A stretch of 64,000 nt of DNA from Pseudarthrobacter sp. fls2-241-R2A-127 (GTDB taxonomy: Bacteria; Actinomycetota; Actinomycetes; Actinomycetales; Micrococcaceae). Shown here one piece after another: positions 44,480-53,046 of this stretch. The notes beneath the pieces were generated by a model. The model made no database searches. It was not told the DNA's origin and saw only the letters and a program-made list of their open reading frames with translations. A program made the position numbers and the translations under genes. Location: assembly GCF_030209355.1 (NCBI RefSeq), contig NZ_JARVSF010000012.1:62001-126000 (forward strand). The letters are read 5' to 3'. How positions within the stretch are numbered: position 1 is the stretch's first letter; each line of letters begins with the position of its first letter.

Positions 44480-45565
44480 ATGACCAACTTCGTTCCCACC
44501 CCCACCGTCCCGGCTCCGGACATCGTCCGCTGCGCCTACATGGAAATCGTGGTCACGGACCTTGCCAAATCCCGTGAGTTCTACGTGGACGTCCTCGGCC
44601 TGCATGTCACCGAAGAAGACGAAAACAACATCTACCTGCGCTCCCTGGAGGAGTTCATCCACCACAACCTGGTGCTGCGCAAAGGGCCCGTCGCCGCCGT
44701 CGCCGCCTTCGCCTACCGCGTGAAGTCCCCCGCCGAGGTGGACGCCGCCGAGGCCTACTACAAGGAACTCGGCTGCCGGGTGGAACGCCGCAAGGAAGGC
44801 TTCACCAAGGGCGTCGGGGATTCCGTCCGCGTGGAGGACCCGCTGGGCTTCCCCTACGAGTTCTTCTACGACGTGGAGCACGTGGAGCGCCTCACCCAGC
44901 GCTACGACCTCTACTCCGCCGGCGAACTGGTCCGCCTTGACCACTTCAACCAGGTGACCCCGGACGTCCCCAAGGGCCGCAAGTACCTGGAGGACCTGGG
45001 CTTCCGCGTCTCCGAGGACATCAAGGACTCCGACGGCGTCACCTACGCCGCGTGGATGCACCGCAAGCAGACCGTGCACGACACCGCCCTGACCGGCGGC
45101 AACGGCCCCCGCATGCACCACGTCGCGTTCGCCACCCACGAGAAGCACAACATCATTCAGATTTGCGACAAAATGGGCGCCCTGCGCATCAGCGACCGGA
45201 TCGAACGCGGCCCCGGCCGGCACGGCGTGTCCAACGCCTTCTACCTCTACATCCTGGACCCGGACGGCCACCGCATCGAGATCTACACCCAGGACTACTA
45301 CACCGGGGACCCTGACAACCCCACCATCACCTGGGACGTCCACGACAACCAGCGCCGCGACTGGTGGGGCAACCCCGTGGTCCCGTCCTGGTACACCGAG
45401 GCCTCCCTGGTCCTGGACCTGGACGGCAACCCCCAACCGGTCATCGTCCGGGAAGAAAAGTCCGAGATGGCCGTGACCGTGGGCGCCGACGGCTTCTCCT
45501 ACACCCGCAAGGACGGCGCCCCGGAAGGCGACCGGACCGGTTTCAAGCTGGGAGTCCAGGTCTAA
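44480..45565 (+). CDS. hpaD: Homoprotocatechuate (3,4-dihydroxyphenylacetate) 2,3-dioxygenase
   Basis: A 361-residue type I extradiol ring-cleavage enzyme. Metal ligands His155 (VRLDHFNQ), His214 (RMHHVAF) and Glu267 (GHRIEIYT), and the catalytic His200 (QTVH), all have the numbers known for the A. globiformis Mn enzyme MndD and the Brevibacterium Fe enzyme. The sequence strongly resembles MndD, so Mn(II) may be the native metal, although the ligands alone do not decide it. It cleaves the ring of 3,4-dihydroxyphenylacetate next to the hydroxyls. AAGAAGAGAG precedes the ATG. Confidence 0.97.
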   Translation: MTNFVPTPTVPAPDIVRCAYMEIVVTDLAKSREFYVDVLGLHVTEEDENNIYLRSLEEFIHHNLVLRKGPVAAVAAFAYRVKSPAEVDAAEAYYKELGCRVERRKEGFTKGVGDSVRVEDPLGFPYEFFYDVEHVERLTQRYDLYSAGELVRLDHFNQVTPDVPKGRKYLEDLGFRVSEDIKDSDGVTYAAWMHRKQTVHDTALTGGNGPRMHHVAFATHEKHNIIQICDKMGALRISDRIERGPGRHGVSNAFYLYILDPDGHRIEIYTQDYYTGDPDNPTITWDVHDNQRRDWWGNPVVPSWYTEASLVLDLDGNPQPVIVREEKSEMAVTVGADGFSYTRKDGAPEGDRTGFKLGVQV

Positions 45566-45567
45566 CC

Positions 45568-46353
45568 ATGCTGGAGCCGACGACGATTGAGGCCATCGCG
45601 GACGAGCTGGTGGAAGCAGGCCGGACCCGCACCCCTGTCCCCCGCCTGACCGCCCGCTACCCGGAGATGACGGTGGAGGACTCCTACGCGGTGCAGCAGC
45701 TGTGGCGGCGCCGCAACGAGGACGCCGGCCGGACCCTGGTGGGGCGCAAGATCGGCCTCACGTCCAAGGCCATGCAGGCCGCCACCGGCATCACCGAACC
45801 GGACTACGGCGCGATCTTCGATGACATGGTGCTGGAGACCGGCTGCTCCGTGGAGTGGGACAAGTACACGCACCCGCGGGTGGAGGTGGAACTCGCGTTC
45901 GTGCTCAAGGACGGGCTCAAGGGCCCCGGGGTGACCATCTTCGATGTCCTGAAGGCCACCGACTACGTGGTTCCGGCCCTCGAAATCCTGGACTCCAGGA
46001 TCGAGATGGAGGGCCGGACCATCGTGGACACCATCTCGGACAACGCCGCCATGGGCGCCATGGTCATCGGCGGCAACCCGGTGAAGCCGGACGCCGTGGA
46101 CCTCCGCTGGGTCTCCGCCATCCTCTACAAGAACCAGACCGTGGAGGAAACCGGCGTGGCCGCCGGCGTCCTGGACCACCCCGCCAACGGCGTCCACTGG
46201 CTGGCCAACAAGATCGCCGCGCACGGCGATTCACTCAAAGCCGGGGACATCATCCTGGCCGGGTCCTTCACCCGCCCCATGTGGGTCTACAAGGGCGACA
46301 CCGTCCACGCCGACTATGGCCCCCTGGGGAGCGTGACATGCCGTTTCGAGTAG
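45568..46353 (+). CDS. hpaH: 2-oxo-hept-4-ene-1,7-dioate hydratase
   Basis: A 261-residue hydratase of the FAH/MhpD-like fold. Recognisable segments are [44 protein letters not shown] and [26 protein letters not shown] (spans). It adds water to the decarboxylated dienoate, giving the substrate of HpaI. The ATG begins 2 bases after the hpaD stop, and the last 16 bases overlap the hpaI start, so the three genes are translated in close order. Confidence 0.94.
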   Translation: MLEPTTIEAIADELVEAGRTRTPVPRLTARYPEMTVEDSYAVQQLWRRRNEDAGRTLVGRKIGLTSKAMQAATGITEPDYGAIFDDMVLETGCSVEWDKYTHPRVEVELAFVLKDGLKGPGVTIFDVLKATDYVVPALEILDSRIEMEGRTIVDTISDNAAMGAMVIGGNPVKPDAVDLRWVSAILYKNQTVEETGVAAGVLDHPANGVHWLANKIAAHGDSLKAGDIILAGSFTRPMWVYKGDTVHADYGPLGSVTCRFE

Positions 46354-47141
46354 AGGACACCTTCCGCTCCGCCTTGGCCCAGGCGGACCGTCCGCTCGCC
46401 GGGATGTGGGTGTGCTCCGGCAGCCCGCTGATCGCCGAGCTCTGCGCCGGCTCCGGCTTGGACTGGCTGCTGATTGACGCCGAACACAGCCCCAACGGGC
46501 TCGAATCCATCCTCGCCCAACTCCAGGCAGTCCACGGCTACCCCGTCCACGCCATGGTCCGGCCCCCCGTGAACGACACCGTGGTGATCAAGCAGTACCT
46601 GGACCTTGGCGTGCAGAACCTGCTGATCCCCATGGTCAACTCGCTGGCCGAAGCCGAAGCAGCCGTGGCGGCCACCCGCTACCCGCCGCAGGGCGTCCGC
46701 GGGGTAGGGTCCGCCCTGGCCCGCGCCGCACGCTGGAACCGGGTCCCGGACTACCTGGCCCGCGCCAACGACACCATCAGCGTCACCGTCCAGATCGAAT
46801 CCACCGCCGCCGTCGAGGCCGTGGAGGACATCCTCAAAGTCGACGGCGTGGACGCTGTGTTCGTCGGGCCGTCCGACCTCGCCGCCTCGATGGGCCTACT
46901 GGGACAGCAGGAACACCCCGAGGTGCGCGCCGCCGTCGAACACTGCCTGGCCGCGGCCAAAGCAGCCGGGAAGCCCGCCGGCGTCAACGCCTTCAACCCG
47001 GACACCGCCCGGCACTACCTCGACCACGGCGCCGGTTTCATCCTGGTGGGCGCGGACGTCGCCCTCCTGGCCCGCGGCTCCGAAGCCCTCGCCGCCAAGT
47101 ACATTCAGCCTTCCGCGGGCGACACCCCCGCCAGCTACTGA
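46338..47141 (+). CDS. hpaI: 4-hydroxy-2-oxoheptanedioate aldolase
   Basis: A 267-residue class II aldolase of the HpcH/HpaI family producing pyruvate and succinic semialdehyde. Landmarks are LDWLLIDAEHSPNG (active-site His), the metal Glu in TVQIESTAAVEAVEDIL, and the metal Asp in VDAVFVGPSDLAASMG. The ATG at 46338 has GGGGAG upstream and lies inside the end of hpaH. The succinic semialdehyde goes to the dehydrogenase gene that follows. Confidence 0.95.
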   Translation: MPFRVEDTFRSALAQADRPLAGMWVCSGSPLIAELCAGSGLDWLLIDAEHSPNGLESILAQLQAVHGYPVHAMVRPPVNDTVVIKQYLDLGVQNLLIPMVNSLAEAEAAVAATRYPPQGVRGVGSALARAARWNRVPDYLARANDTISVTVQIESTAAVEAVEDILKVDGVDAVFVGPSDLAASMGLLGQQEHPEVRAAVEHCLAAAKAAGKPAGVNAFNPDTARHYLDHGAGFILVGADVALLARGSEALAAKYIQPSAGDTPASY

Positions 47142-47157
47142 CCCTTAAGGACTCCCC

Positions 47158-48663
47158 ATGACAGTAACTTCTGCGCTGCCCCCTGCCGTTTCCGCTGAGC
47201 GTGAGGCTTCCCTGCTGGCGTCGGTGCCGACGGGTTTGTTGATCGATGGTGAGTGGGTGGGCGCGTCCGACGGCGGTACGTTCGATGTGCATGATCCGGC
47301 CACCGGGGAGGTGCTCGCCACCCTCGCCTCCGCTACGAGCGCGGACGCTGTTGCCGCGTTGGACGCGGCCGACGCCGCCCAGGCCTCCTGGGCGCGGACC
47401 GCGCCCAGGGTGCGGGCGGAGATCCTGCGCCGGGCCTTTGACCTGGTGACGGAGCGGGCGGAGGACTTCGCGTTGCTGATGACCCTGGAAATGGGCAAAC
47501 CCTTGGCCGAAGCCCGCGGCGAGGTGACCTACGGTGCGGAATTCCTGCGCTGGTTCGCCGAGGAAACCGTCCGCGACTATGGCCGCTACCTCACCACCCC
47601 CGAGGGTAAGAACAAGATCCTGGTCCAGCACAAACCCGTCGGACCCTGCCTGCTCATCACCCCGTGGAACTTCCCCCTCGCCATGGCCACCCGCAAAGTA
47701 GCCCCCGCCATCGCCGCCGGCTGCACCATGGTCCTCAAACCCGCCAAACTCACACCATTGACGGCCCAGTACTTCGCGCAGACCATGCTCGACGCGGGCC
47801 TGCCCGCGGGCGTGCTGAACGTCGTCGCCTCCTCCTCCGCGTCCGGGATCTCCGGGCCGCTGCTCAAGGACTCCCGGCTCCGGAAAGTCTCCTTCACCGG
47901 CTCCACCCCGGTCGGCAAACGCCTGATGGCCGATGCCGCGCAGAACGTGCTGCGGACCTCCATGGAGCTCGGCGGGAACGCCCCCTTCATCGTCTTCGAA
48001 GACGCCGACCTCGACGCCGCCGTCGACGGCGCGATGGCCGCGAAGATGCGGAACATGGGCGAAGCCTGCACCGCAGCCAACCGCTTCCTCGTCCACGAAA
48101 CCGTCGCGGCCGAGTTCACCACCAAATTCGCCAAAGCCATGGCATCCCTCACCACCGGCCACGGCACCGACCCGGACACCAAGGTCGGCCCGCTCATTGA
48201 TGCCGGCGCCCGGGACGACGTCCACGCCCTGGTCACCGCCGCCATCGACGCCGGAGCGACCGCGGTCACCGGCGGCGCCCCTGTGGACGGGCCCGGGTAC
48301 TTCTACCAGCCCACCGTCCTGGCCAACGTCCCCAACAACGCCGCGATCCTGGGCCAGGAAATCTTCGGGCCCGTCGCCCCCATCACCACCTTCACCACCG
48401 AACAAGACGCCATCGCACTCGCCAACAACACCGAATACGGGCTCGCGTCCTACCTCTACAGCAAGGATTTCAACCGGCTCCTCCGCGTCGCAGAGCAGAT
48501 CGAATTCGGCATGGTCGGGTTCAACGCCGGCATCATCTCCAACGCCGCAGCACCCTTCGGCGGCGTCAAACAATCAGGCCTCGGACGCGAAGGCGGATCC
48601 GAAGGCATCACCGAATACACCACCACCCAATACATCGGCATCGCCGACCCCCACGCAGGCTGA
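47158..48663 (+). CDS. gabD: Succinate-semialdehyde dehydrogenase
   Basis: A 501-residue ALDH that oxidises succinic semialdehyde to succinate, the last step of the pathway. Hallmarks are LITPWNFPLAMATRK, the base Glu in SMELGGNAPF, catalytic Cys in MGEACTAANR and the NAEI-like end FNAGIISNAAAPFGGVKQSGLGREG. TAAGGA lies 7 bases before the ATG. It closes the operon; a stem-loop follows. NADP preference is usual for this group but cannot be seen here. Confidence 0.93.
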   Translation: MTVTSALPPAVSAEREASLLASVPTGLLIDGEWVGASDGGTFDVHDPATGEVLATLASATSADAVAALDAADAAQASWARTAPRVRAEILRRAFDLVTERAEDFALLMTLEMGKPLAEARGEVTYGAEFLRWFAEETVRDYGRYLTTPEGKNKILVQHKPVGPCLLITPWNFPLAMATRKVAPAIAAGCTMVLKPAKLTPLTAQYFAQTMLDAGLPAGVLNVVASSSASGISGPLLKDSRLRKVSFTGSTPVGKRLMADAAQNVLRTSMELGGNAPFIVFEDADLDAAVDGAMAAKMRNMGEACTAANRFLVHETVAAEFTTKFAKAMASLTTGHGTDPDTKVGPLIDAGARDDVHALVTAAIDAGATAVTGGAPVDGPGYFYQPTVLANVPNNAAILGQEIFGPVAPITTFTTEQDAIALANNTEYGLASYLYSKDFNRLLRVAEQIEFGMVGFNAGIISNAAAPFGGVKQSGLGREGGSEGITEYTTTQYIGIADPHAG

Positions 48664-48673
48664 CAGCCGGGAA

Positions 48674-48707
48674 GGGCACCTGCCACCCTGATCCGTTGCA
48701 GGTGCCC
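48674..48707 (+). terminator. Stem-loop at the end of the hpa operon
   Basis: GGGCACCTGC (48674-48683) pairs perfectly with GCAGGTGCCC (48698-48707) around a 14-base loop. No U-tract follows, so it may be a Rho-assisted or bidirectional stop for the hpa and small-protein transcripts. Confidence 0.55.
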
Positions 48708-48738
48708 CCCAGGCAGGTCAACGGGGGCGCAGCTGGCG

Positions 48739-48999
48739 TTAGTTTCCCTCGCCTGCCGCGGGAAGTGTTACGTAAGTGCCCTGGGCCCTGCTGCCGTTTC
48801 CGGGAAGGGCTCCGGGCAGCGAGACGTAGCTGCCCCTCAGCTCCGGTGACGCTTCCTGACCAACGGGCAGGGTGACGTAGCTGCCCTCCGTATGCGGCGG
48901 CACTTCCGAGCCGGCGGGCAACGTAACGTAGCTGCCCCCTCGGGAGGTAGCGGCAGCTGCTGGTGCGGGGGCTTCAGTGCGCTCGGCCTCTAAAGTCAT
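48739..48999 (-). CDS. Small protein with four GSYVTLP repeats
   Basis: An 86-residue protein I do not recognise. After a Glu/Ala/Pro-rich leader it carries four near-identical heptads: GSYVTLP (22-28), GSYVTLP (39-45), GSYVSLP (56-62) and GTYVTLP (74-80), 17, 17 and 18 residues apart. Linkers are acidic and rich in Pro, Gly and Ser. It has no signal peptide, membrane segment or Cys. The ATG at 48999 follows GCAGGAG. A promoter-like TTGTGA-17-TAGAAT upstream supports expression with a leader of about 160 bases. The repeats could be a peptide-binding or phosphorylation ladder, or cores of a processed peptide, but no maturation enzyme is nearby. Confidence 0.72.
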   Translation of the reverse strand: MTLEAERTEAPAPAAAATSRGGSYVTLPAGSEVPPHTEGSYVTLPVGQEASPELRGSYVSLPGALPGNGSRAQGTYVTLPAAGEGN

Positions 49000-49166
49000 G
49001 ATGTTCTCCTGCTTGTGGGGGGCGACGGCGCGCAACCCGGACACCTGAGCGGCGGTGGCGCGGTAAGAGCCGTGGTATCCGCTGCTGGGGTGGTTGGAGG
49101 GGTCGTTTGCCTGGATCCGGGGAGGAGTTGCCCGGCGTTTTTCGAGGCGGCGCCGGCCTGACACCG

Positions 49167-49195
49167 ATTCTAGAGTTAATCTGACAAGTTCACAA
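49167..49195 (-). promoter_or_regulatory. Predicted promoter of the four-repeat protein gene
   Basis: On the minus strand TTGTGA (49190-49195) and TAGAAT (49167-49172) are 17 bases apart. Start of transcription would be near 49160, leaving an untranslated leader of about 160 bases (49000-49160). The rest of 49000-49341 shows no other gene. Confidence 0.55.
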
Positions 49196-49341
49196 TAAGC
49201 CTGCGTAGTTTCATCCCGTTCCCTCCATGCCAAGGGTCTTGCGCACAAAGACAAGAGTCGCGGACCGGCCCTGACCCACACTGGAAGTAACCCGCTACGC
49301 CGCCCGGCTGGCGCCCTTGACTACTCGAAGTGGAGTACCCC

Positions 49342-50751
49342 TTGGAAACCTACGATGCGCTCCTCGCGTCCATTGCCTCCGGTGACGGCACCGGCCGGAC
49401 CATCCTTGACCCGGCCACCGGGGAAGCCGTGGGCGAAGCCCCCATCCACGACCTCGACTACCTGGAGAATGCTGTGGCCGCAGCCGTCGCCGCCCAGCCG
49501 GCCTGGGCGGCGCTGGGCCACCACGCCCGGTCCGCCGCGCTCCTCAAAGCAGCCGACGCCGTCGAACGCTCCGCGGAGGAACTGGCCCGGCTGCTCTCCC
49601 GGGAGCAGGGCAAACCGTTGAACGGCCCCAACGCCCGGTTCGAGGTGGGCGCCTGCGTGGCGTGGCTAAGGACCGCCGCCACCACGCCGCTGGAGCCGGA
49701 AACCATCGTGGACGACGGCGAAACCCGCGCCGAACTGCATTACCGCCCCATCGGCGTCGTCGGCGCCATCGGGCCCTGGAACTGGCCCATGATGATCACC
49801 GTCTGGCAGCTGGCCCCTGCCCTGCGCATGGGCAATGCCATCGTGGTGAAGCCCTCCGAATACACGCCGCTCTCCGTCCTGGCGCTGGTCAAGGTCATCA
49901 ACGAAGAACTGCCCGAAGGAATCCTGACGGTGGTCTCCGGCGGCCGCGAGGTCGGCGCCCGGCTGGCCGAACACCCGGCGATCGGCAAGATCATGTTCAC
50001 CGGCTCCACCGCCACCGGCCGCGCCATCATCAAGTCCTCCGCGGACACCGTCAAGCGGCTCACCCTGGAACTGGGTGGCAACGACGCCGGCATCGTGCTG
50101 CCCGACGCCGACCCCAAGGCCATCGCCCAGGACATCTTCTGGGGCGCGTTCATCAACACCGGCCAGACCTGCGCCGCCCTCAAGCGGCTCTACGTCCACG
50201 ACGACATTTACGATGCCGTCTGCGAAGAACTTGCAGTGGTTGCGAAGGCGATGCCGATGGGGAACGGCCTGGACGAGAACAACGTACTGGGCCCCTTGCA
50301 GAACAAGGCGCAGTACGACGTCGTCGCGAACCTCGTGGAGGCGGCGAAGGCTTCCGGCGCACGTGTCCTGCTGGGCGGGAACCCGGACACGGACCAGCCC
50401 GGATACTTCTACCCCACCACCCTGGTGGCGGACATCGACAACGACAACCCGCTGGTCGCGGAAGAACAGTTCGGCCCGGCCCTGCCCATCATCCGCTACA
50501 GCACCGTGGATGAGGCAGTGGACATGGCGAACGGGCTCGACGTCGGCCTCGGCGCCTCGGTCTGGTCCCAGGACCTGGCCGCCGCCCGCAACGTGGCCGC
50601 CCGGATCCAGGCCGGTACCGTCTGGATCAACCGGCACGGCGCCGTGGACCCCCGCATCCCATTCGGCGGAGCCAAGCAGTCCGGCTATGGCGTTGAATTC
50701 GGCGTCGAAGGCCTCAAGTCGCTCGGCGTACCGCAGGTCATCAACGGCTGA
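49342..50751 (+). CDS. NAD(P)-dependent aldehyde dehydrogenase
   Basis: A 469-residue ALDH. Hallmarks are GAIGPWNWPMM, KPSEYTPLSVLAL, the base Glu in TLELGGNDAG and the catalytic Cys in NTGQTCAALKR. I prefer the TTG at 49342, which has GTGGAG 6 bases upstream; a GTG at 49330 would add four residues but lacks a ribosome site. It is not translationally tied to a neighbour. In this amine- and aromatic-rich region it could oxidise the aldehydes made by the amine oxidases (for example phenylacetaldehydes or aminoaldehydes), which is inference. Confidence 0.9.
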   Translation: METYDALLASIASGDGTGRTILDPATGEAVGEAPIHDLDYLENAVAAAVAAQPAWAALGHHARSAALLKAADAVERSAEELARLLSREQGKPLNGPNARFEVGACVAWLRTAATTPLEPETIVDDGETRAELHYRPIGVVGAIGPWNWPMMITVWQLAPALRMGNAIVVKPSEYTPLSVLALVKVINEELPEGILTVVSGGREVGARLAEHPAIGKIMFTGSTATGRAIIKSSADTVKRLTLELGGNDAGIVLPDADPKAIAQDIFWGAFINTGQTCAALKRLYVHDDIYDAVCEELAVVAKAMPMGNGLDENNVLGPLQNKAQYDVVANLVEAAKASGARVLLGGNPDTDQPGYFYPTTLVADIDNDNPLVAEEQFGPALPIIRYSTVDEAVDMANGLDVGLGASVWSQDLAAARNVAARIQAGTVWINRHGAVDPRIPFGGAKQSGYGVEFGVEGLKSLGVPQVING

Positions 50752-50812
50752 CTTTTGATACGGGAGCCCGGCGCGCAGGTGCCGGCGCGGGGCTCCCGGA
50801 GCTTTGGCGGCG

Positions 50813-51211
50813 TTACCCCAGGGCCGGGGCGGTGGACGTCCGGCCGGCGAACTGCCGGCGGGCCCAGCGGGCCAGCTTCTTGCCCTTGCCTTTCCACCAA
50901 TTGTCCTCATCCTGGTTGTAGTGGAACCGGAAAACGATGGCCACCAGGACGAACATGCCCATCACCACGTCCACCCAGGACGACATCACCAGGGCGACGA
51001 AGACAGTCAAGGCATTGGCGACGATGGACGGAATGGCCAGGGTCCGGAACACGGTGCTGGCCACATAGCGGCGGTGCGACCTTGGGACGGACAGTTCGCG
51101 GACCATGTCGAAGCAGACGCAGACCACCACGATGGCCTGCCCCAGGGCCAGGAGGATCTGGCCAGGCATTGAGACGCTGAACGCGGCGACGGACTCCATA
51201 CCCGGGCTCAT
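50813..51211 (-). CDS. Small membrane protein, unknown function
   Basis: A 132-residue protein I do not recognise. Three hydrophobic segments are seen: QILLALGQAIVVVCVCFDMV, LAIPSIVANALTVFVALVM and VVMGMFVLVAIVFRF. The C-terminal tail is strongly basic and Trp-rich (DEDNWWKGKGKKLARWARRQF). I chose the ATG at 51211, with AAGG 8 bases upstream; ATG 51199 is an alternative. It lies between the aldehyde dehydrogenase and the end of the heat-shock operon, in the direction of the latter. Confidence 0.65.
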   Translation of the reverse strand: MSPGMESVAAFSVSMPGQILLALGQAIVVVCVCFDMVRELSVPRSHRRYVASTVFRTLAIPSIVANALTVFVALVMSSWVDVVMGMFVLVAIVFRFHYNQDEDNWWKGKGKKLARWARRQFAGRTSTAPALG

Positions 51212-51276
51212 GGCCGGGCCTTGCGGGTGACACCTTTGCTGAATACACCAAACACGGAAAAACCCCCAGAACTTGC

Positions 51277-51308
51277 GGAACCACCGCCGCTGATCCGGCG
51301 ATGGTTCC
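51277..51308 (-). terminator. Probable terminator of the dnaK operon
   Basis: GGAACCACCGCCG (51277-51289) and CGGCGATGGTTCC (51296-51308) form a 13-base stem with one mismatch and a 6-base loop. On the minus strand a TTTTT run (51258-51262) follows 15 bases later. It lies about 75 bases past the hspR stop. Confidence 0.55.
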
Positions 51309-51381
51309 ATTCAAGGTTCGGGGGGCTTGCGGGTCACGAGTAGTGGGTACTCTACTTTTGCTGGAGCCCCGTCCGGTGTAC

Positions 51382-51807
51382 TTACTTGCCGATGGCGCGC
51401 GGCCGCCACACCATGACAGCCTGCGAGCGTGGCCGGGGCCGCTGCCCGCGGGAGAGGCTCACGACGTCGCCGGCGGCACCGGCCGCAAAGATACGCGAAT
51501 CCACTGCCCGGGGCCTGCGCCCCAGTTCCTCGGTCAGTTCCGAGATCCGGCTCTGGAGGGCAGCCACCTGGTTTTCAAGTTCCAGGATGCGCTTGATCCC
51601 CTCCAGCGACACGCCCTCCTGGGACAGCCGCTGCACTTCCCGCAGCATGTTGACGTCGCGCTGCGAGTAGCGCCGGGACTTGCCGGGGGCACGGCTGGGC
51701 TTGACGATGCCGAGCCGGTCGTATTGCCGCAGTGTCTGCGGGTGCATGTCTGCAAGCTCGGCCGCCACGGAGATCACGAAGATCGGCTGGTCAGCATTGA
51801 TGTCCAC
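51382..51807 (-). CDS. hspR: Heat-shock repressor HspR (MerR family)
   Basis: A 141-residue MerR-type repressor. The DNA-binding segment FVISVAAELADMHPQTLRQYDRLGIVKPSRAPGKSRRYSQRDVNMLREVQRL (residues 10-61) is typical of HspR, and a coiled coil (LELENQVAALQSRISELTEEL) follows. The GTG at 51807 has GGAGGTGA upstream, 15 bases after dnaJ. HspR binds HAIR elements with DnaK as corepressor; two HAIR boxes flank the dnaK promoter here, so the operon is autoregulated. Confidence 0.95.
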   Translation of the reverse strand: MDINADQPIFVISVAAELADMHPQTLRQYDRLGIVKPSRAPGKSRRYSQRDVNMLREVQRLSQEGVSLEGIKRILELENQVAALQSRISELTEELGRRPRAVDSRIFAAGAAGDVVSLSRGQRPRPRSQAVMVWRPRAIGK

Positions 51808-51822
51808 GGCTCACCTCCGCTC

Positions 51823-52794
51823 CTAGAGCCGGGCCTTGGCTGCCAGGCCCTCACGGACGTCCGCCGACGACGTCGCCTCGGCGAACGCCTTGACCGCAGC
51901 TTCGGCGTCCTTGTTGAGATTCTTGGGAATGGCGACGTCGATGGTCACCAGCAGGTCACCGGTTGCCTTGGACGTCTTCACGCCTTTGCCCTTCACCCGC
52001 AGGGTGCGGCCGGACGGCGTCCCGGCCGGGACGCGGACCTTCACCGTTTCACCGTCAATGGTGGGAACCTCGATGTCCGCGCCCAGGGCGGCCTCGGGGA
52101 AGGTGACGGGGACGTGGATGCGGAGGTTGTCGCCGTCGCGCGTGTAGAAAGCGTGCTGCTGGACCGCGACGGACACCACCAGGTCACCGTTGCCGGCAGC
52201 ACCGGGCTGGCCCTTGCCGCGGACGCGGACCTTCTGGCCGTCCTTGATGCCGGCGGGGACGCGGACATCGATCACCTCACCGCTGGGTTCACGCAGGCCG
52301 ATGGTGGTGCCGCGGATGGACCCTGCAAACGAAATGCTGGTGGACGCAGTACGGTCGGCGCCCTTCTGCGGGGTGCGCTGGAACCCTGGGGAACCACCGA
52401 AGCCGCCAAAGAGGTCAGCGAACTCGGGCGGAATGCCGCCGGCGGACGGGTTGAACCCGCCGGAATGCCGCCCGGTGTTGCCGGTGAAGAGGCCACCGAA
52501 CATGTCCTCGAACCCGCCGTTGGGGGCGCCGGCGCCGCCGGGAGCAAAACGGGCTCCGCTGCCCATGGCACGGATGGCGTCATACTGCTGCCGCTCGTCG
52601 GGATCGGACAGCACCGAGTACGCCTCGGAGATGTCCTTGAACTTCTTCTCGGAAGCAGCGTTCCCGGCATTGGTATCAGGGTGATGCTGCCGCGCAAGCT
52701 TCCGGTACGCCTTCTTGATATCGGCTTCGGAAGCGTCCTTGGCAACACCAAGGATCTTGTAAAAGTCCTTGTCCACCCAATCCTGGCTAGCCAA
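51823..52794 (-). CDS. dnaJ: J-domain co-chaperone DnaJ/CbpA type (no zinc finger)
   Basis: A 323-residue DnaK co-chaperone. The N-terminal J domain (DFYKILGVAKDASEADIKKAYRKLARQ) has the HPD motif in HHPDTNAG near residue 37. A Gly/Phe-rich linker follows (residues 75-140), then two beta-barrel substrate domains (DVRVPAGIKDGQKVRVRGKGQPG, VKVRVPAGTPSGRTLRVKGKGVK). The four CxxCxGxG zinc repeats of classical DnaJ are absent, so it is the CbpA-like class. The start is a TTG at 52794 behind AAAGGAAA. It is separated from grpE by 270 bases that hold large palindromes. Confidence 0.95.
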   Translation of the reverse strand: MASQDWVDKDFYKILGVAKDASEADIKKAYRKLARQHHPDTNAGNAASEKKFKDISEAYSVLSDPDERQQYDAIRAMGSGARFAPGGAGAPNGGFEDMFGGLFTGNTGRHSGGFNPSAGGIPPEFADLFGGFGGSPGFQRTPQKGADRTASTSISFAGSIRGTTIGLREPSGEVIDVRVPAGIKDGQKVRVRGKGQPGAAGNGDLVVSVAVQQHAFYTRDGDNLRIHVPVTFPEAALGADIEVPTIDGETVKVRVPAGTPSGRTLRVKGKGVKTSKATGDLLVTIDVAIPKNLNKDAEAAVKAFAEATSSADVREGLAAKARL

Positions 52795-52832
52795 TGGCGT
52801 TTCCTTTCAAGTCTCTTAACTAATAGCTCTCC

Positions 52833-52935
52833 GCGGTACAGGGGCCCCCGCCCCTACGCGTGGTGGCTCGGTCCTGACGGACCAAGCCACCACGCTCCGG
52901 CAGGCCCGATGCCACTCCCGGGGCCCCTGTACCGC
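52833..52935. repeat. Nested long palindromes between grpE and dnaJ, element 1
   Basis: Outer arms of 16 bases match perfectly: GCGGTACAGGGGCCCC (52833-52848) and its complement (52920-52935). Inside lies a second hairpin, GCGTGGTGGCTCGGTCC (52858-52874) against 52879-52895, 17 bases with one mismatch and a TGAC loop. In RNA the stretch would fold into a very stable double-stem structure. Confidence 0.85.
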
Positions 52936-52986
52936 TGCGAGCTTCGTGGTTACCTCACCTTAGGCGAGATGACCGTTGGCGCGGAG

Positions 52987-53046
52987 GCCGGATATGGGGC
53001 GGCGGTGTGGAGGGCACCGCGAAGCGGGCACCGCCCCATATCCGGC
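52987..53046. repeat. Long palindrome between grpE and dnaJ, element 2
   Basis: GCCGGATATGGGGCGG (52987-53002) pairs perfectly with 53031-53046 over 16 bases. The 28-base loop contains a GGTG...CACC mini-stem. With element 1 it fills most of the 270-base gap in an operon that is otherwise tightly packed. Confidence 0.85.

Noticed and set aside
48739..48999. RiPP biosynthetic cluster for the GSYVTLP protein
   Set aside because: No radical SAM, YcaO, ATP-grasp, lanthionine synthetase or peptidase-exporter gene lies nearby. Kept only as one possibility for the repeats.
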